The notes under the pieces: generated by a model
The model's database searches: none
What the model was told of the DNA's origin: nothing
What the model saw: only the letters and a program-made list of their open reading frames with translations
Shown here: in pieces, positions 18,971-27,832 of the stretch
Position numbering within the stretch: the first letter of the stretch is position 1
How the letters are laid out: every line of letters begins with the position of its first letter
Position numbers and translations under genes: made by a program
Assembly (NCBI RefSeq): GCF_946190275.1
Contig: NZ_CAMHZQ010000019.1
Coordinates: forward strand, 1 to 39,586
DNA from: Streptococcus mitis
GTDB lineage: Bacteria; Bacillota; Bacilli; Lactobacillales; Streptococcaceae
Length of the DNA: 39,586 nt
Direction: 5' to 3'

Positions 18971-19849
18971 TTAAAAATAAATGAAAACCGACAACCACTG
19001 CCCATCTGTGCTTAGTTTCATCTCTGCACCGAGAAGATGACATAATTCCTTAGTGATATAAAGGCCTAAACCAGAGGATTCTTCCGTGTCTGATAGATTT
19101 TCAGAATAAAAACGATTGCTGAGATTTTCTATTTTTTTGATGGGCTGTTTGACAAGGTTTGCAATCTCTAAGACAAGCTGTTCCTTTTCCTTTCTCAAAG
19201 ATAGACGCGCTTCTTCCTTGCCATGTTTGAGAACATTCCCAAGCAAATTTTGTAAAATTCGATCCAGCAAGTCTTCATCAGTCCTCATTTTTAAATCATC
19301 TTCAACCTTAAAATCAAGCGTGATATTTGCCGCCTGAAAAACATCATAATAAGTCAGAGTCTTCTTGGTGATAAAAGCTGAAAAATCCACTTCTTCCAGT
19401 TTCGGTTTGACAGCTCCTTCCATCAAACGACGATATTCTAGGAGAGCCTCCAAACGTTTGGAAACTAAATCAAGATGCTGGGCTATTTTTTGTAGGGTTT
19501 CTGCTTTGTTTTCAGGAGTTTTTATCAATTGTTGAGTGTAGCCTGAAGCGATAGTCAAAGGAGTCCGAATATCATGGGCAATATTGCTGATGGCCATATC
19601 CAGAGTCTGTTTTTCCCTTTTCATCACCAATCGAGATTGTTCTACTTCCTGAAATAGATTTTCAATCTGCTGGTAGAGATGTAAAAAATGTTTGGAAAAA
19701 ATGCTGACTCCGACTCTTTTCATACTACCTGTGAGAATCTTGTCTTCAATCTGTTGACTCAAGTTTTTAAGTGCTAGATGGTAGCGAATCAATGCAATCG
19801 ATAAAATAATTAGGAGTACCAATAGGATAAAGATTATCATGTAGGTCAT
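18971..19849 (-). CDS. Sensor histidine kinase, short form without extracellular sensor domain
   Basis: A 292-residue kinase. The start at 19849 (MTYMIIFILL) is chosen because GGAGAC precedes it and it overlaps the regulator's stop (ATGA); a longer frame to 19885 lies inside the regulator gene. There is only one membrane helix (about 3-22), then a linker, an H-box with H92 (ISNIAHDIRTPLT), an N-box (ILQNLLGNVLKHG) and a G-box (SSGLGLYITKEL). With no outside domain it may sense within the membrane or read the state of a partner such as the facing ABC transporter, as intramembrane-sensing kinases do. This pair is not one I recognise from the pneumococcal core set. Confidence 0.88.
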   Translation of the reverse strand: MTYMIIFILLVLLIILSIALIRYHLALKNLSQQIEDKILTGSMKRVGVSIFSKHFLHLYQQIENLFQEVEQSRLVMKREKQTLDMAISNIAHDIRTPLTIASGYTQQLIKTPENKAETLQKIAQHLDLVSKRLEALLEYRRLMEGAVKPKLEEVDFSAFITKKTLTYYDVFQAANITLDFKVEDDLKMRTDEDLLDRILQNLLGNVLKHGKEEARLSLRKEKEQLVLEIANLVKQPIKKIENLSNRFYSENLSDTEESSGLGLYITKELCHLLGAEMKLSTDGQWLSVFIYF

Positions 19850-20547
19850 TGCTTGTCTCCTTTTAATCTTACCCCAACTCCCCAAATGGTTTCAATATAT
19901 TCTTGAGTTGGGTCAAGCTGGTTTAATTTTTTACGAAGATTACTCAAATGCGTATTGAGGGTATTATCTCCAGGTAGATAACTCTCCTCCCAAACCAATT
20001 CATAAAGTTCTTCCTTGGTGAAGATCTTCTTTGGATGTTTTAGGAGAGTTTGAAGAATCAAGCATTCTTTCTTAGCAAGGCGAATGGTTTCCTGACTATT
20101 TTTGATTTCGAAACTTTCTGCATCAAACTGGATATTTTTCAAGTTTTGTGGCAGATTTTCAGTTTTTCCTATTTCCATAGGCTGTTTTTCTGCACTTTGG
20201 CGTAATTGAACAGTAACTCTAGCAAAGACTTCGTCCAAATCAAAAGGTTTGACTATGTAATCATTGGCACCGTCTAAGAGGTATTGACTGATTAACTTCT
20301 TATCGCTCAAAGCTGTTAGCATAATGACTGGAGTTTGACTTTGTTCCCTGATAGCTTTTAAAACCTGATCCCCATTTTTCCCAGGAAGCATGATATCTAG
20401 CAAAACGAGGTCAATCCCACCTTGGTCAAAACGCATGATTCCTTCTGTACCAGAGAAGGCTTGAATCACCTCATGCTCCTCAGTAAGAAGTGTTCGTAAA
20501 ATCTCTTGAATGTCACTATTGTCTTCAATAACCAATATCCTAGCCAT
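19846..20547 (-). CDS. OmpR-family response regulator
   Basis: A 233-residue regulator with a receiver domain (acidic pair E8-D9, phospho-acceptor D51 in LVLLDIMLPG, K in YIVKPFD) and a winged-helix DNA-binding domain (TKEELYELVW ... NTLNTHLSNLRKKL ... ETIWGVGVRLKG). I prefer the ATG at 20547 (MARILVIED) over the in-frame TTG at 20556, which lies inside the AAAGG ribosome site region. The downstream kinase overlaps by 4 bases. The likely target is the transporter operon facing it (direct repeat at 17171-17190). Confidence 0.9.
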   Translation of the reverse strand: MARILVIEDNSDIQEILRTLLTEEHEVIQAFSGTEGIMRFDQGGIDLVLLDIMLPGKNGDQVLKAIREQSQTPVIMLTALSDKKLISQYLLDGANDYIVKPFDLDEVFARVTVQLRQSAEKQPMEIGKTENLPQNLKNIQFDAESFEIKNSQETIRLAKKECLILQTLLKHPKKIFTKEELYELVWEESYLPGDNTLNTHLSNLRKKLNQLDPTQEYIETIWGVGVRLKGDKQ

Positions 20548-20569
20548 AAATACCAACCTTTCTGCAACT

Positions 20570-20578
20570 ATTATAGCA
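20570..20578 (-). promoter_or_regulatory. Extended -10 promoter of the regulator/kinase pair
   Basis: TGCTATAAT on the minus strand, 22 bases before the regulator's start codon. A loose TTTAAG lies 16 bases upstream of the TGC. Confidence 0.6.
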
Positions 20579-20603
20579 TGTTTTATTGATAAAGCTTAAA
20601 CAG

Positions 20604-20629
20604 AAAAGCTCCTCGCATCAAAGCGCGAG
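20604..20629 (-). terminator. Probable terminator at the end of the polyamine operon
   Basis: Minus-strand stem CTCGC/GCGAG (20629-20625 and 20616-20612) followed by GAGCTTTTC. It lies about 107 bp after the aguB stop. The stretch 20635-20736 between them shows nothing else I can name. Confidence 0.5.
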
Positions 20630-20736
20630 AAAGCCTTAGAGGGTTAAAATATAAAATCCACTTGCTAGATGACCTAGTATCTTATAGTTGCTAGTGAAAA
20701 CGAGTCTAGCAGAATGAATCTCTTATTTCTCCCATA

Positions 20737-21612
20737 CTAATCCGTAATTCGTTGATACATTTCGGGTCTTCTATCTCGAAACAAGCCCCAGTTTAAGCGT
20801 TCGCTTGCTCCCTTGTCAAGATCATAAGTTGCTAACAGAACAGCTTCTTCTTGTCTTTCAGCTCGTTCTAGAATAGCTCCTGTTTCATCCGTCATAAAGG
20901 AGGAACCGTAGAAGTCAAGACTGGAACTCTGTCCACCATTTTCCTCACTAGGCGTGACCTCTTCCAAGCCATAGCGATTGGCTGCAATGACTGGAACAAT
21001 ATTTGCTGCTGCGTGTCCTTGCATGGTACGTTGCCAATGACCACAACTATCTGTATCCAAGATTAGCTCTGAACCGATGGCTGTAGGATAAAAGAGCAAT
21101 TCAGCACCATTTAACGCAAGACAGCGCGCTGTTTCAGGGAACCATTGATCCCAACAGATACCGATACCAATCTTGGCATAGCGAGTATCCCAGACCTTGA
21201 AACCTGTGTTGCCAGGCGTGAAATAGAATTTTTCTTGATAATAATGATCATCTGGTATGTGGGTCTTTCGATAAACACCCAGCACCTCACCGTCTGCATC
21301 AATGACGGCAATAGAGTTATACAAGACATTGCCATCTTTTTCATAGAAACTGATTGGTAAAACTACCTTTAGCTCCTTGGCAATGGTTTTAAAATGCTGA
21401 ATAGCTGTATTGTCTGTCACCGACTGGGCATGCTGGTAGTAGTCATACTGACGTTCCTGACAGAAATAGGGACGTTCAAACAACTCGGGCAAGAGAATAA
21501 TTTGTGCGCCTTGTTCTGCAGCCTGACGTACTAAACGCTCTGCTGTTTGAATATTTGTTGCCACATCCTGAGCACATTGCATTTGAATCGCTGCAACACT
21601 TACATTTCTCAT
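20737..21612 (-). CDS. aguB: N-carbamoylputrescine amidase
   Basis: Hydrolyses N-carbamoylputrescine to putrescine, CO2 and ammonia, the last step of the agmatine route. The 291-residue protein is a carbon-nitrogen hydrolase with the nitrilase triad: E43 in LLPELFE, K116 in YRKTHIPDD and C153 in GICWDQWFPE. The start is supported by AGGAGA. It is the last gene of the six-gene polyamine operon, 9 bp after aguA, and length fits the family. Its pairing with agmatine deiminase makes the specific assignment firm. Confidence 0.95.
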   Translation of the reverse strand: MRNVSVAAIQMQCAQDVATNIQTAERLVRQAAEQGAQIILLPELFERPYFCQERQYDYYQHAQSVTDNTAIQHFKTIAKELKVVLPISFYEKDGNVLYNSIAVIDADGEVLGVYRKTHIPDDHYYQEKFYFTPGNTGFKVWDTRYAKIGIGICWDQWFPETARCLALNGAELLFYPTAIGSELILDTDSCGHWQRTMQGHAAANIVPVIAANRYGLEEVTPSEENGGQSSSLDFYGSSFMTDETGAILERAERQEEAVLLATYDLDKGASERLNWGLFRDRRPEMYQRITD

Positions 21613-21621
21613 CTTTTTCTC

Positions 21622-22707
21622 CTATTCTGGGATTTGTTGGGTGATACAGTGGATATTGCCACCACCTAAAAGAATATCTCTGGCTGGTATTCCGACAACT
21701 TTACGGTCTGGGAAACACTTACTGAGAATATCTAAGGCTACTTGGTCGTTTTTATCTTGAAACTGGGGAACAAGGACAGCTTTGTTGGCGATATAAAAAT
21801 TTACGTAGGAAGCAGCAAGCCTTTCACCTGCGTATCTCTCTTCTTCTCCTTCTTCATAAGTATAGCCTGGTAAATCGTCCTCAGTGACAACTTGACGAAT
21901 AGCTGGGATAGGAAGCTTATGAATGGTGAAGGGACGACATTTTGCATCCGTTTCTTGCTCTAAGAGTTCGAGATCTGCTTTTGACATGGAATATTGAGGA
22001 TCACTTTCGTCGTCCGTCCAAGCCAAAACAAGCTCAGCAGGACCAACGAAGGCAGCAACATTGTCAACGTGTTCATTGGTTTCATCCTGATAAATGCCAT
22101 AAGGAAGCCAGATAACTTTGTCAGCACCAAGGCTCTCTAATAAGGTGTTTTCGATTTCCTCTTTAGTCAGGTTAGGGTTGCGACCAGGACTAAGCAAGCA
22201 ACTTTCAGTCACAAGAATGGTTCCTTGACCATCGCTATGGATTGCGCCTCCTTCCAGTACAAAAGGCTTGGCATCATAAACAGGCATTTCCAAGGCCTCA
22301 GCAAAACGACTAGCTACTTGATCATCTTCATCATAATCTTGATAAAGACCATCCACATATCCACCCCAAGCATTGAAAGACCAATCCACGGCTAATTTCT
22401 GGCCTTTATCATTGACGAGAATAGTCGGACCCGTATCACGCGCCCATGCATCATTGGTGGGAATGTCTAAATAAACAACGCTATCTCCAAGGTAGTCTTG
22501 GGCTTCAACTAAGTAGTCTTGATCCACCAAAAGATAGACTCTTTCCCCCTCTGCTATAGTCTTGATAATCTGGCTAAATGCTTTTTTAGCAGCTTTACCT
22601 TGAAAAGGCCATGATCCTGGTCTTGTAGGCCAGATCATCAAGGTTCCGTGATGGGGTTCATACTCTGCTGGCATACGATAGCCTAATTTTTTTGGACTGT
22701 CCATCAT
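21622..22707 (-). CDS. aguA: Agmatine deiminase
   Basis: Converts agmatine to N-carbamoylputrescine and ammonia. The 361-residue protein belongs to the guanidino-group-modifying (peptidyl-arginine deiminase-like) superfamily. Visible motifs are the N-terminal [27 protein letters not shown], the [12 protein letters not shown] stretch and the C-terminal [11 protein letters not shown] with catalytic C354. Its ATG overlaps the nspC stop by 4 bases (ATGA), so translation is coupled. Two adjacent Met codons are possible starts. Confidence 0.95.
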   Translation of the reverse strand: MMDSPKKLGYRMPAEYEPHHGTLMIWPTRPGSWPFQGKAAKKAFSQIIKTIAEGERVYLLVDQDYLVEAQDYLGDSVVYLDIPTNDAWARDTGPTILVNDKGQKLAVDWSFNAWGGYVDGLYQDYDEDDQVASRFAEALEMPVYDAKPFVLEGGAIHSDGQGTILVTESCLLSPGRNPNLTKEEIENTLLESLGADKVIWLPYGIYQDETNEHVDNVAAFVGPAELVLAWTDDESDPQYSMSKADLELLEQETDAKCRPFTIHKLPIPAIRQVVTEDDLPGYTYEEGEEERYAGERLAASYVNFYIANKAVLVPQFQDKNDQVALDILSKCFPDRKVVGIPARDILLGGGNIHCITQQIPE

Positions 22708-23831
22708 GATAATCTCCCTTTAAAGTCTTGATATCCAAAGGATTTGACTAAGCTACAGTCACCCTGATCGTCCATGAGATAAAGACTTGGTAATCCAATA
22801 CCGTTAAAGGTATTATTTTTAACAAATGAATAAATAGCCATGTCTTCAAAATAAAGTCTATTACCGATTTGGACTGGATTTTCAAAGCTATAATCACCAA
22901 TCACATCGCCCGTCAGACAAGTATTGGAAGAAAGTCTATAGGTATGGGCTTTTTCCTGTGCTTCAAAGCCATTTCTCAAAGGTGGACGATAGGGCATTTC
23001 AAGTACATCTGGCATATGGCAGGTCGCGGAGGCATCTAAAACCAAGATTTCCATACCGTTTTCGACAATATCCAATACTTCAGTTGCTAGATAACCCGCA
23101 TTGAGCGCAATGGCTTCACCCGGCTCGATATAGATTTCAAGATTGTAAGTTTCTCGGAAACGCTTGATTTCAGAAATCAGCAAATCCACATCGTAACCTT
23201 CTCTTGTGATGTGGTGTCCGCCCCCCATATTGAGCCATTTGACCTCATGTAAGTAGGGACCAAACTGCTCTTCTACTGCTTTCAAAGTTGTTTGTAAATC
23301 ATCTGCTCCCTGCTCACAAAGGGTATGAAAATGAAGGCCATCCACCAATTCCAGCAAATCACTCGGTATCTTGTCTAGGGTAACTCCAAAACGGGATCCA
23401 GGGGCGCAAGGATCATAGAGCGCGTGATCTCCTTGAGTTGAACACTGAGGGTTGAGGCGCAAACCAACACTGATACCAGTATCTCGACAACGGGCCCCAT
23501 GTTTACGCAACTGTCTCTCTGAGTTAAAGACGATATGATCCGTTATCTCCAGCAATTCCTCCAAGTCTGCATCCTTGAAAGCAGGTGCAAAGACATGGAC
23601 TTCCCCTGGGAACTCTTCTCTAGCGAGCTTGGCCTCATAGAGACCACTTGCAGTTGTGCCAGATAGATACTGGCTAATCAAGGGATAGGTTTTGTAGAGG
23701 GAATAAGCCTTCTGGGCAAGCAAAACCTTGCAACCGGTTTCTTCTTGTACATATTGCAAAATGCGACAGTTTGCTTCTAACTTGGCCAAGTCAATGACAT
23801 AGGCTGGCGTTGGTACTTGTTCTAGCTTCAT
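22704..23831 (-). CDS. nspC: Carboxynorspermidine/carboxyspermidine decarboxylase
   Basis: PLP enzyme of the alanine-racemase fold that decarboxylates carboxyspermidine (or carboxynorspermidine) to spermidine (or norspermidine). The 375-residue product has K41 as likely PLP lysine ([14 protein letters not shown]), a glycine-rich phosphate site (NMGGGHH and [11 protein letters not shown]) and the C-terminal [14 protein letters not shown] with the conserved catalytic Cys. It overlaps the lys9-type gene by one base (TAATG). Together they make spermidine from putrescine and aspartate semialdehyde without S-adenosylmethionine. Confidence 0.94.
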   Translation of the reverse strand: MKLEQVPTPAYVIDLAKLEANCRILQYVQEETGCKVLLAQKAYSLYKTYPLISQYLSGTTASGLYEAKLAREEFPGEVHVFAPAFKDADLEELLEITDHIVFNSERQLRKHGARCRDTGISVGLRLNPQCSTQGDHALYDPCAPGSRFGVTLDKIPSDLLELVDGLHFHTLCEQGADDLQTTLKAVEEQFGPYLHEVKWLNMGGGHHITREGYDVDLLISEIKRFRETYNLEIYIEPGEAIALNAGYLATEVLDIVENGMEILVLDASATCHMPDVLEMPYRPPLRNGFEAQEKAHTYRLSSNTCLTGDVIGDYSFENPVQIGNRLYFEDMAIYSFVKNNTFNGIGLPSLYLMDDQGDCSLVKSFGYQDFKGRLS

Positions 23832-25090
23832 TAGTCCACCATTTGTGGATTTTCAACCACAACCCAAGGTAAACCATACTCATTCAAAGCTTCCATGAAT
23901 GGATCTGGATCCAATTCTTCAAGGTTATACACTCCAGCTTGTTTCCAAATACCGTTCATAACCAATTTTGTCCCAATCATGGCTGGAACGCCTGTCGTGT
24001 AAGAAATTGCTTGTGAACCAACTTCTGCGTAACATTCCTGATGGTCGCAAACATTGTAGATGTAAATGGTCTTTTCAACACCATCTTTGACACCTGTAAA
24101 GATACAACCGATATTGGTTTTACCAACCGTGCGTGGACCAAGGCTGGCTGGATCTGGAAGCAAGGCTTTCAAAAATTGAATTGGAACAATTTCTTGGCCG
24201 TTAAAGTTAATGGCATCCGTACGAAGGAGACCGACATTTTCCAAGCATTTCATGTGCGTCAAGTATGATTGACCAAAAGTCATAAAGAAACGAATGCGTT
24301 TGACACCTGGAATGTTCTTGGCCAATGATTCAATTTCTTCATGGTGAAGGAGATACATATCTTTTTGTCCAACTTGAGGGAAATCGTACTCACGCTTGAT
24401 AGACATGGCTTCAACCTCAACCCATTTCCCATCTTCCCAGTAAGAACCTGGCGCAGAAACCTCGCGGAGATTGATTTCTGGGTTGAAGTTGGTCGCAAAT
24501 GGATAACCGTGGTCACCACCATTACAGTCTAAAATATCGATATAGTGGATTTCATCAAAATAGTGTTTGAGGGCATATGCTGAAAAGACACTAGTCACAC
24601 CTGGATCAAAACCAGAACCAAGAAGAGCGGTCAAGCCAGCTTTTTTGAATTTCTCTTGATAAGCCCACTGCCATGAGTAGTCAAAGTAGGCTGTAAAACC
24701 AAGTTCCTTGCAGCGTTTTTCGTAGATAGCACGCCATTCAGGGTCTTCTGTGTCCTCAGCCTCGTAGTTGGCTGTATCGATATAGTGAACACCTGTTGCC
24801 AAACAAGCGTCCATAATGGTTAAATCTTGATATGGTAAAGCTACGTTCAAAACAGCTTCTGGTTTGTAGTTTTCAATCAGGGCAATCACTTCTTCTACCT
24901 TGTCAGCATCAAGAGCAGCTGTCTCAATCTTTGTACTTGTTTTGCCTTCCAGTTTAGCCTTCAAGTCATCACATTTTGACTTAGTACGGCTAGCAATCAT
25001 AATTTCTGTAAAGGTTTCGCTATCTTGGCAAATCTTTGAAATAGCAACTTGGGCAACGCCCCCACATCCAATAACTAGTAAACGACTCAT
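23831..25090 (-). CDS. lys9: Saccharopine dehydrogenase-family protein, probable carboxyspermidine dehydrogenase
   Basis: A 419-residue NAD(P)-dependent enzyme. Rossmann motif is LLVIGCGGVAQVAI at residues 4-17. The family is saccharopine dehydrogenase, and it is often annotated as lysine biosynthesis protein. Placed directly before nspC (one-base overlap), it is most likely the dehydrogenase that joins putrescine with aspartate semialdehyde to give carboxyspermidine. That is inference from context and the known pairing of the two families. Its start overlaps the speE stop by 4 bases. Confidence 0.9.
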   Translation of the reverse strand: MSRLLVIGCGGVAQVAISKICQDSETFTEIMIASRTKSKCDDLKAKLEGKTSTKIETAALDADKVEEVIALIENYKPEAVLNVALPYQDLTIMDACLATGVHYIDTANYEAEDTEDPEWRAIYEKRCKELGFTAYFDYSWQWAYQEKFKKAGLTALLGSGFDPGVTSVFSAYALKHYFDEIHYIDILDCNGGDHGYPFATNFNPEINLREVSAPGSYWEDGKWVEVEAMSIKREYDFPQVGQKDMYLLHHEEIESLAKNIPGVKRIRFFMTFGQSYLTHMKCLENVGLLRTDAINFNGQEIVPIQFLKALLPDPASLGPRTVGKTNIGCIFTGVKDGVEKTIYIYNVCDHQECYAEVGSQAISYTTGVPAMIGTKLVMNGIWKQAGVYNLEELDPDPFMEALNEYGLPWVVVENPQMVD

Positions 25091-25947
25091 TTTTTTCCTT
25101 CCTCTTCTTCTAAAATGTCTTCTACATACTTAGGCAACATGAAGGCCCCTACATGTAAGTTTGCAGTGTAGTATTCTGTGAAAAGCTGGCGTTTTTTCCA
25201 GCCTTCCTTGTCAAAATCTTTGACAGGGTGGTATTTTTTCGATGCAAATCCAAACAACCAATAACCAGCAGGGCTAGTTGGGATATGGGCCTGATAGACC
25301 CGACTGATTGGAAAGGCTTGATTGACCTTGCGGTGCATGCTACGGCAAGCCGACTCATCCTCGTCAAAGAAGGGACTACCATGTTGGTAAATCATGATGC
25401 CGTCTTCTTTCAAGGCTCTGTAACTGTTGCCGTAAAATTCCTTGGTAAAGAGCCCTTCCGTATGTCCAAATGGATCTGTCGCATCGTTGATGATAATATC
25501 GTAATCATCTTCGCAGTTTCGCAAAAAGCGTAGCCCATTTTGGTAGTAAATGGTAACACGAGGATCATCTAGCCCTGCAGCAAAATCTGGGAAATACTCA
25601 CGACAAACCTCAACTAGCATCTCATCTGGTTCCACGATATCGATTTGTTCCAGTTCAGGATAGAGTGTTAATACTTGAGCAACACCTCCGTCGCCACCCC
25701 CAATAACCAAAACTTTCTTGGGATTTGGGTGGACAGCCATGGGAACGTGGACAGTCATTTCATTGTAGACAAAATCATCCGCATCTGAGAACAAAACATG
25801 CCCATTTAAAATCAAAATCTTTCCAAAAGCTGGCGTATCCAAGACTTCGATATCCTGCCATTCACTTTTTCCAGCGTAGAGTTGCTTGGCTGTTCTCAGG
25901 GACAATTTGACATCTGGAGTATGAACTTCAGAAAACCATAAATCCAT
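25087..25947 (-). CDS. speE: Spermidine synthase family aminopropyltransferase
   Basis: A 286-residue aminopropyltransferase. The S-adenosyl binding motif is VLVIGGGDGGVAQ near residues 77-89, followed by DIVEPDEMLVEV. The catalytic Asp is in INDATDPFGHTEGLF. The N-terminal WFSEVHTPDVKLSLR is typical. The usual partner S-adenosylmethionine decarboxylase (speD) is not in this operon or window, so the source of decarboxylated AdoMet is unclear. It starts immediately after the cad stop (no gap) and overlaps the next gene by 4 bases. Confidence 0.93.
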   Translation of the reverse strand: MDLWFSEVHTPDVKLSLRTAKQLYAGKSEWQDIEVLDTPAFGKILILNGHVLFSDADDFVYNEMTVHVPMAVHPNPKKVLVIGGGDGGVAQVLTLYPELEQIDIVEPDEMLVEVCREYFPDFAAGLDDPRVTIYYQNGLRFLRNCEDDYDIIINDATDPFGHTEGLFTKEFYGNSYRALKEDGIMIYQHGSPFFDEDESACRSMHRKVNQAFPISRVYQAHIPTSPAGYWLFGFASKKYHPVKDFDKEGWKKRQLFTEYYTANLHVGAFMLPKYVEDILEEEEGKK

Positions 25948-27408
25948 CTAGTTCTCCTTTCTCTTAATGACGTTGATGTGATTGACCTCAGGATCTTCCG
26001 TCCCTTGGAGGGAACAACCACGTTCCTTGGCAAATTGGATATAGTCTACAATTTCTCGTGTAATGCGTTCTCCAGGAGCCAAGATAGGAATCCCTGGAGG
26101 ATAGCACATGACAAATTCTCCACAGACCTGTCCAACAGATTCATCCAAGGTTAAACTTCTTCTCTCTGAATAGAAGGCTTCCTGAGGAGATAACACCAAC
26201 TCAGGCTGAATATATTCTCCTGCTATCAAGTCCTTCCCATCTCGTGAGTATAGTCTCTTGATATCCGCCAAAGCACCGACCAGACGCTCGATATCTTGGA
26301 TGCGGTCGCCAATGGAAATATAAGCCAATATGTTCCCAATATCCCCAAATTCAATTTGAATGTCGTATTCATCTCGCAAGAGGTCATAAACCTCTATCCC
26401 TGTTAGCCCTATTCCCTGAGTGTAAACGGACAGCTTGGTCACGTCAAAATCACAGACCGACACACCGTCTATTAACTCTTTTGAGTAGGCATAGTAACCA
26501 CCGATAGCATTGATTTCACGACGAGCATACTCAGACAGTTCAATGACCTTTTCAAACGACTCTTTACCACGAAGGGCCAAGTTGCGACGTGAAATATCCA
26601 AACTGGCCATCAACAAGTAAGAGGCAGATGTTGATTGGGTCAGGTTGATAATCTGACGAACGTATTCAGGATTCATCTGCTCTCCAATTAAAAGAAGCGA
26701 GCTTTGGGTCAAACTCCCACCAGACTTATGCATAGAGACCGCCGCCATATCAGCTCCTGCATCCATAGCAGACAGTGGTAGTTTATCTGTGAAATGCAAA
26801 TGCGCTCCATGGGCTTCATCTACTAAAACCATCATGCCAGCTTCGTGAGCCATTTCCGTTAAACTCTTGAGGTCTGAACAAATTCCATAATAAGTAGGAT
26901 TGTTAATCAAAATGGCCTTGGCATCTGGATGGTCCTTTATGGCCTGTGCTACTCGGTCATTTTCAAGACCTAAAGCGATACCAATCTTAGGATCCACACT
27001 CATCTCGATATAGATAGGAATGGCACCGCATAAAACTAGAGCATTGATAGCAGATTTATGGACATTTCGTGGCAGAATAATCTTATCCCCTGCTTTACAA
27101 GTAGAAAGAATCATAGTCTGCACCGATGAAGTTGTTCCCCCAATCATGAGAAAGGCATGGCTAGCTCCAAAAGCATCCGCAGCCAATTCCTCCGCATCTC
27201 GAATAATCGAAATAGGATGCCCTAAATTATCCAAGGGTTTCATCGAATTGACATCAATGCCTACACATTTTTCTCCTAACAGTTCGACAAGTTCTGGATT
27301 TCCCCTTCCTCGTTTGTGACCTGGAACATCAAAGGGAACAATTCTTTTCTTGCGTAGCTTCACCAAGGCCTCATAAATTGGGGCTTGGTTTTGATCTAAT
27401 TCTCTCAA
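25948..27408 (-). CDS. speA: Orn/Lys/Arg decarboxylase, probably arginine decarboxylase (annotated as lysine decarboxylase in pneumococci)
   Basis: PLP-dependent fold-type I decarboxylase of 486 residues, the short SpeA/Cad form. The PLP lysine is K228 in VSMHKSGGSLTQ, with DEAH at 198-201 and the HKRGRGN substrate-side motif near the N-terminus. It begins with TTG behind AAAGGAG (6-base gap). First gene of an operon that next needs agmatine (aguA, aguB), so arginine decarboxylation fits better than lysine decarboxylation. I recall experimental reports that the pneumococcal orthologue (often called cad) acts on arginine. No internal promoter is clear in 27409-27470; expression may depend on read-through of the terminator at 27476. 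Confidence 0.92.
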   Translation of the reverse strand: MRELDQNQAPIYEALVKLRKKRIVPFDVPGHKRGRGNPELVELLGEKCVGIDVNSMKPLDNLGHPISIIRDAEELAADAFGASHAFLMIGGTTSSVQTMILSTCKAGDKIILPRNVHKSAINALVLCGAIPIYIEMSVDPKIGIALGLENDRVAQAIKDHPDAKAILINNPTYYGICSDLKSLTEMAHEAGMMVLVDEAHGAHLHFTDKLPLSAMDAGADMAAVSMHKSGGSLTQSSLLLIGEQMNPEYVRQIINLTQSTSASYLLMASLDISRRNLALRGKESFEKVIELSEYARREINAIGGYYAYSKELIDGVSVCDFDVTKLSVYTQGIGLTGIEVYDLLRDEYDIQIEFGDIGNILAYISIGDRIQDIERLVGALADIKRLYSRDGKDLIAGEYIQPELVLSPQEAFYSERRSLTLDESVGQVCGEFVMCYPPGIPILAPGERITREIVDYIQFAKERGCSLQGTEDPEVNHINVIKRKEN

Positions 27409-27470
27409 GACATACTCCTTTCCATATTTTTAGAACCTCACCATAAATAAGGAACTAAAGGATACTTATG

Positions 27471-27800
27471 AAAAAAGAGCAGGTTTTCACCTGCTCTGCA
27501 ATCTTCTGACGTTTTTATGTTTGTTTCTTTTGAGTATGTCTGTTCCTGATGTTTCCTAACTCTCTAGTAGCAAATATTACGTACTTTATTGATCGTTTCA
27601 CAAGATGACGTGTGCTTTCACCACACTAAAAATTATGAATTAGGATAAAAATCCTAACATCAACTTATAAAAGTAGGCTTTTAACCCTATCAATAATGTG
27701 GCTTTTCAACCACGCTTCGGCATTCAACCCTGCCTGTCCGTAGGCATTTTTTACTCGGGTTTATATTTGCTAGAAAACATCATCTCATTTTCTAAGCCCC
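27471..27800 (-). ncRNA. Candidate structured RNA or regulatory leader upstream of the polyamine operon (about 330 nt)
   Basis: A strong promoter (27804-27832) and an intrinsic terminator (27476-27497) bracket a stretch with no coding potential beyond a 10-codon frame. Hairpins visible on the minus strand: GCCT/AGGC (27732-27745), GTGG/CCAC (27698-27713), a 7-bp stem with TTAGGAT (27640-27657), and GTGTG/CACAC (27610-27626). I tried and could not match it to tmRNA, RNase P RNA, SRP RNA, 6S RNA, T-box, lysine, SAM or preQ1 patterns. It is either a stand-alone small RNA or a leader that attenuates cad/speA. Confidence 0.5.
27476..27497 (-). terminator. Intrinsic terminator 70 bp before the cad/speA start
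   Basis: Perfect 9-bp stem AGAGCAGGT/ACCTGCTCT with a 4-base loop (27485-27488), followed on the minus strand by six T (27476-27471). No gene ends here, so it terminates the RNA above or acts as an attenuator for the operon. Confidence 0.85.
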
Positions 27801-27803
27801 ATT

Positions 27804-27832
27804 ACTATATCATGTTTTCAAGAACTTGTAAA
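27804..27832 (-). promoter_or_regulatory. Strong promoter for the RNA/polyamine leader
   Basis: On the minus strand TTTACA (27832-27827), exactly 17 bases, then TATAGT (27809-27804) with an upstream TGA making an extended -10. Predicted start is about 27797-27800. An imperfect dyad (GTAAA and TTTAC arms, 27828-27841) covers the -35 box and might be an operator. Confidence 0.7.

Noticed and set aside
27741..27790. Ten-codon frame MMFSSKYKPE in the RNA upstream of cad/speA, as a leader peptide
   Set aside because: No ribosome site and no run of arginine or lysine codons to explain attenuation; kept as non-coding.
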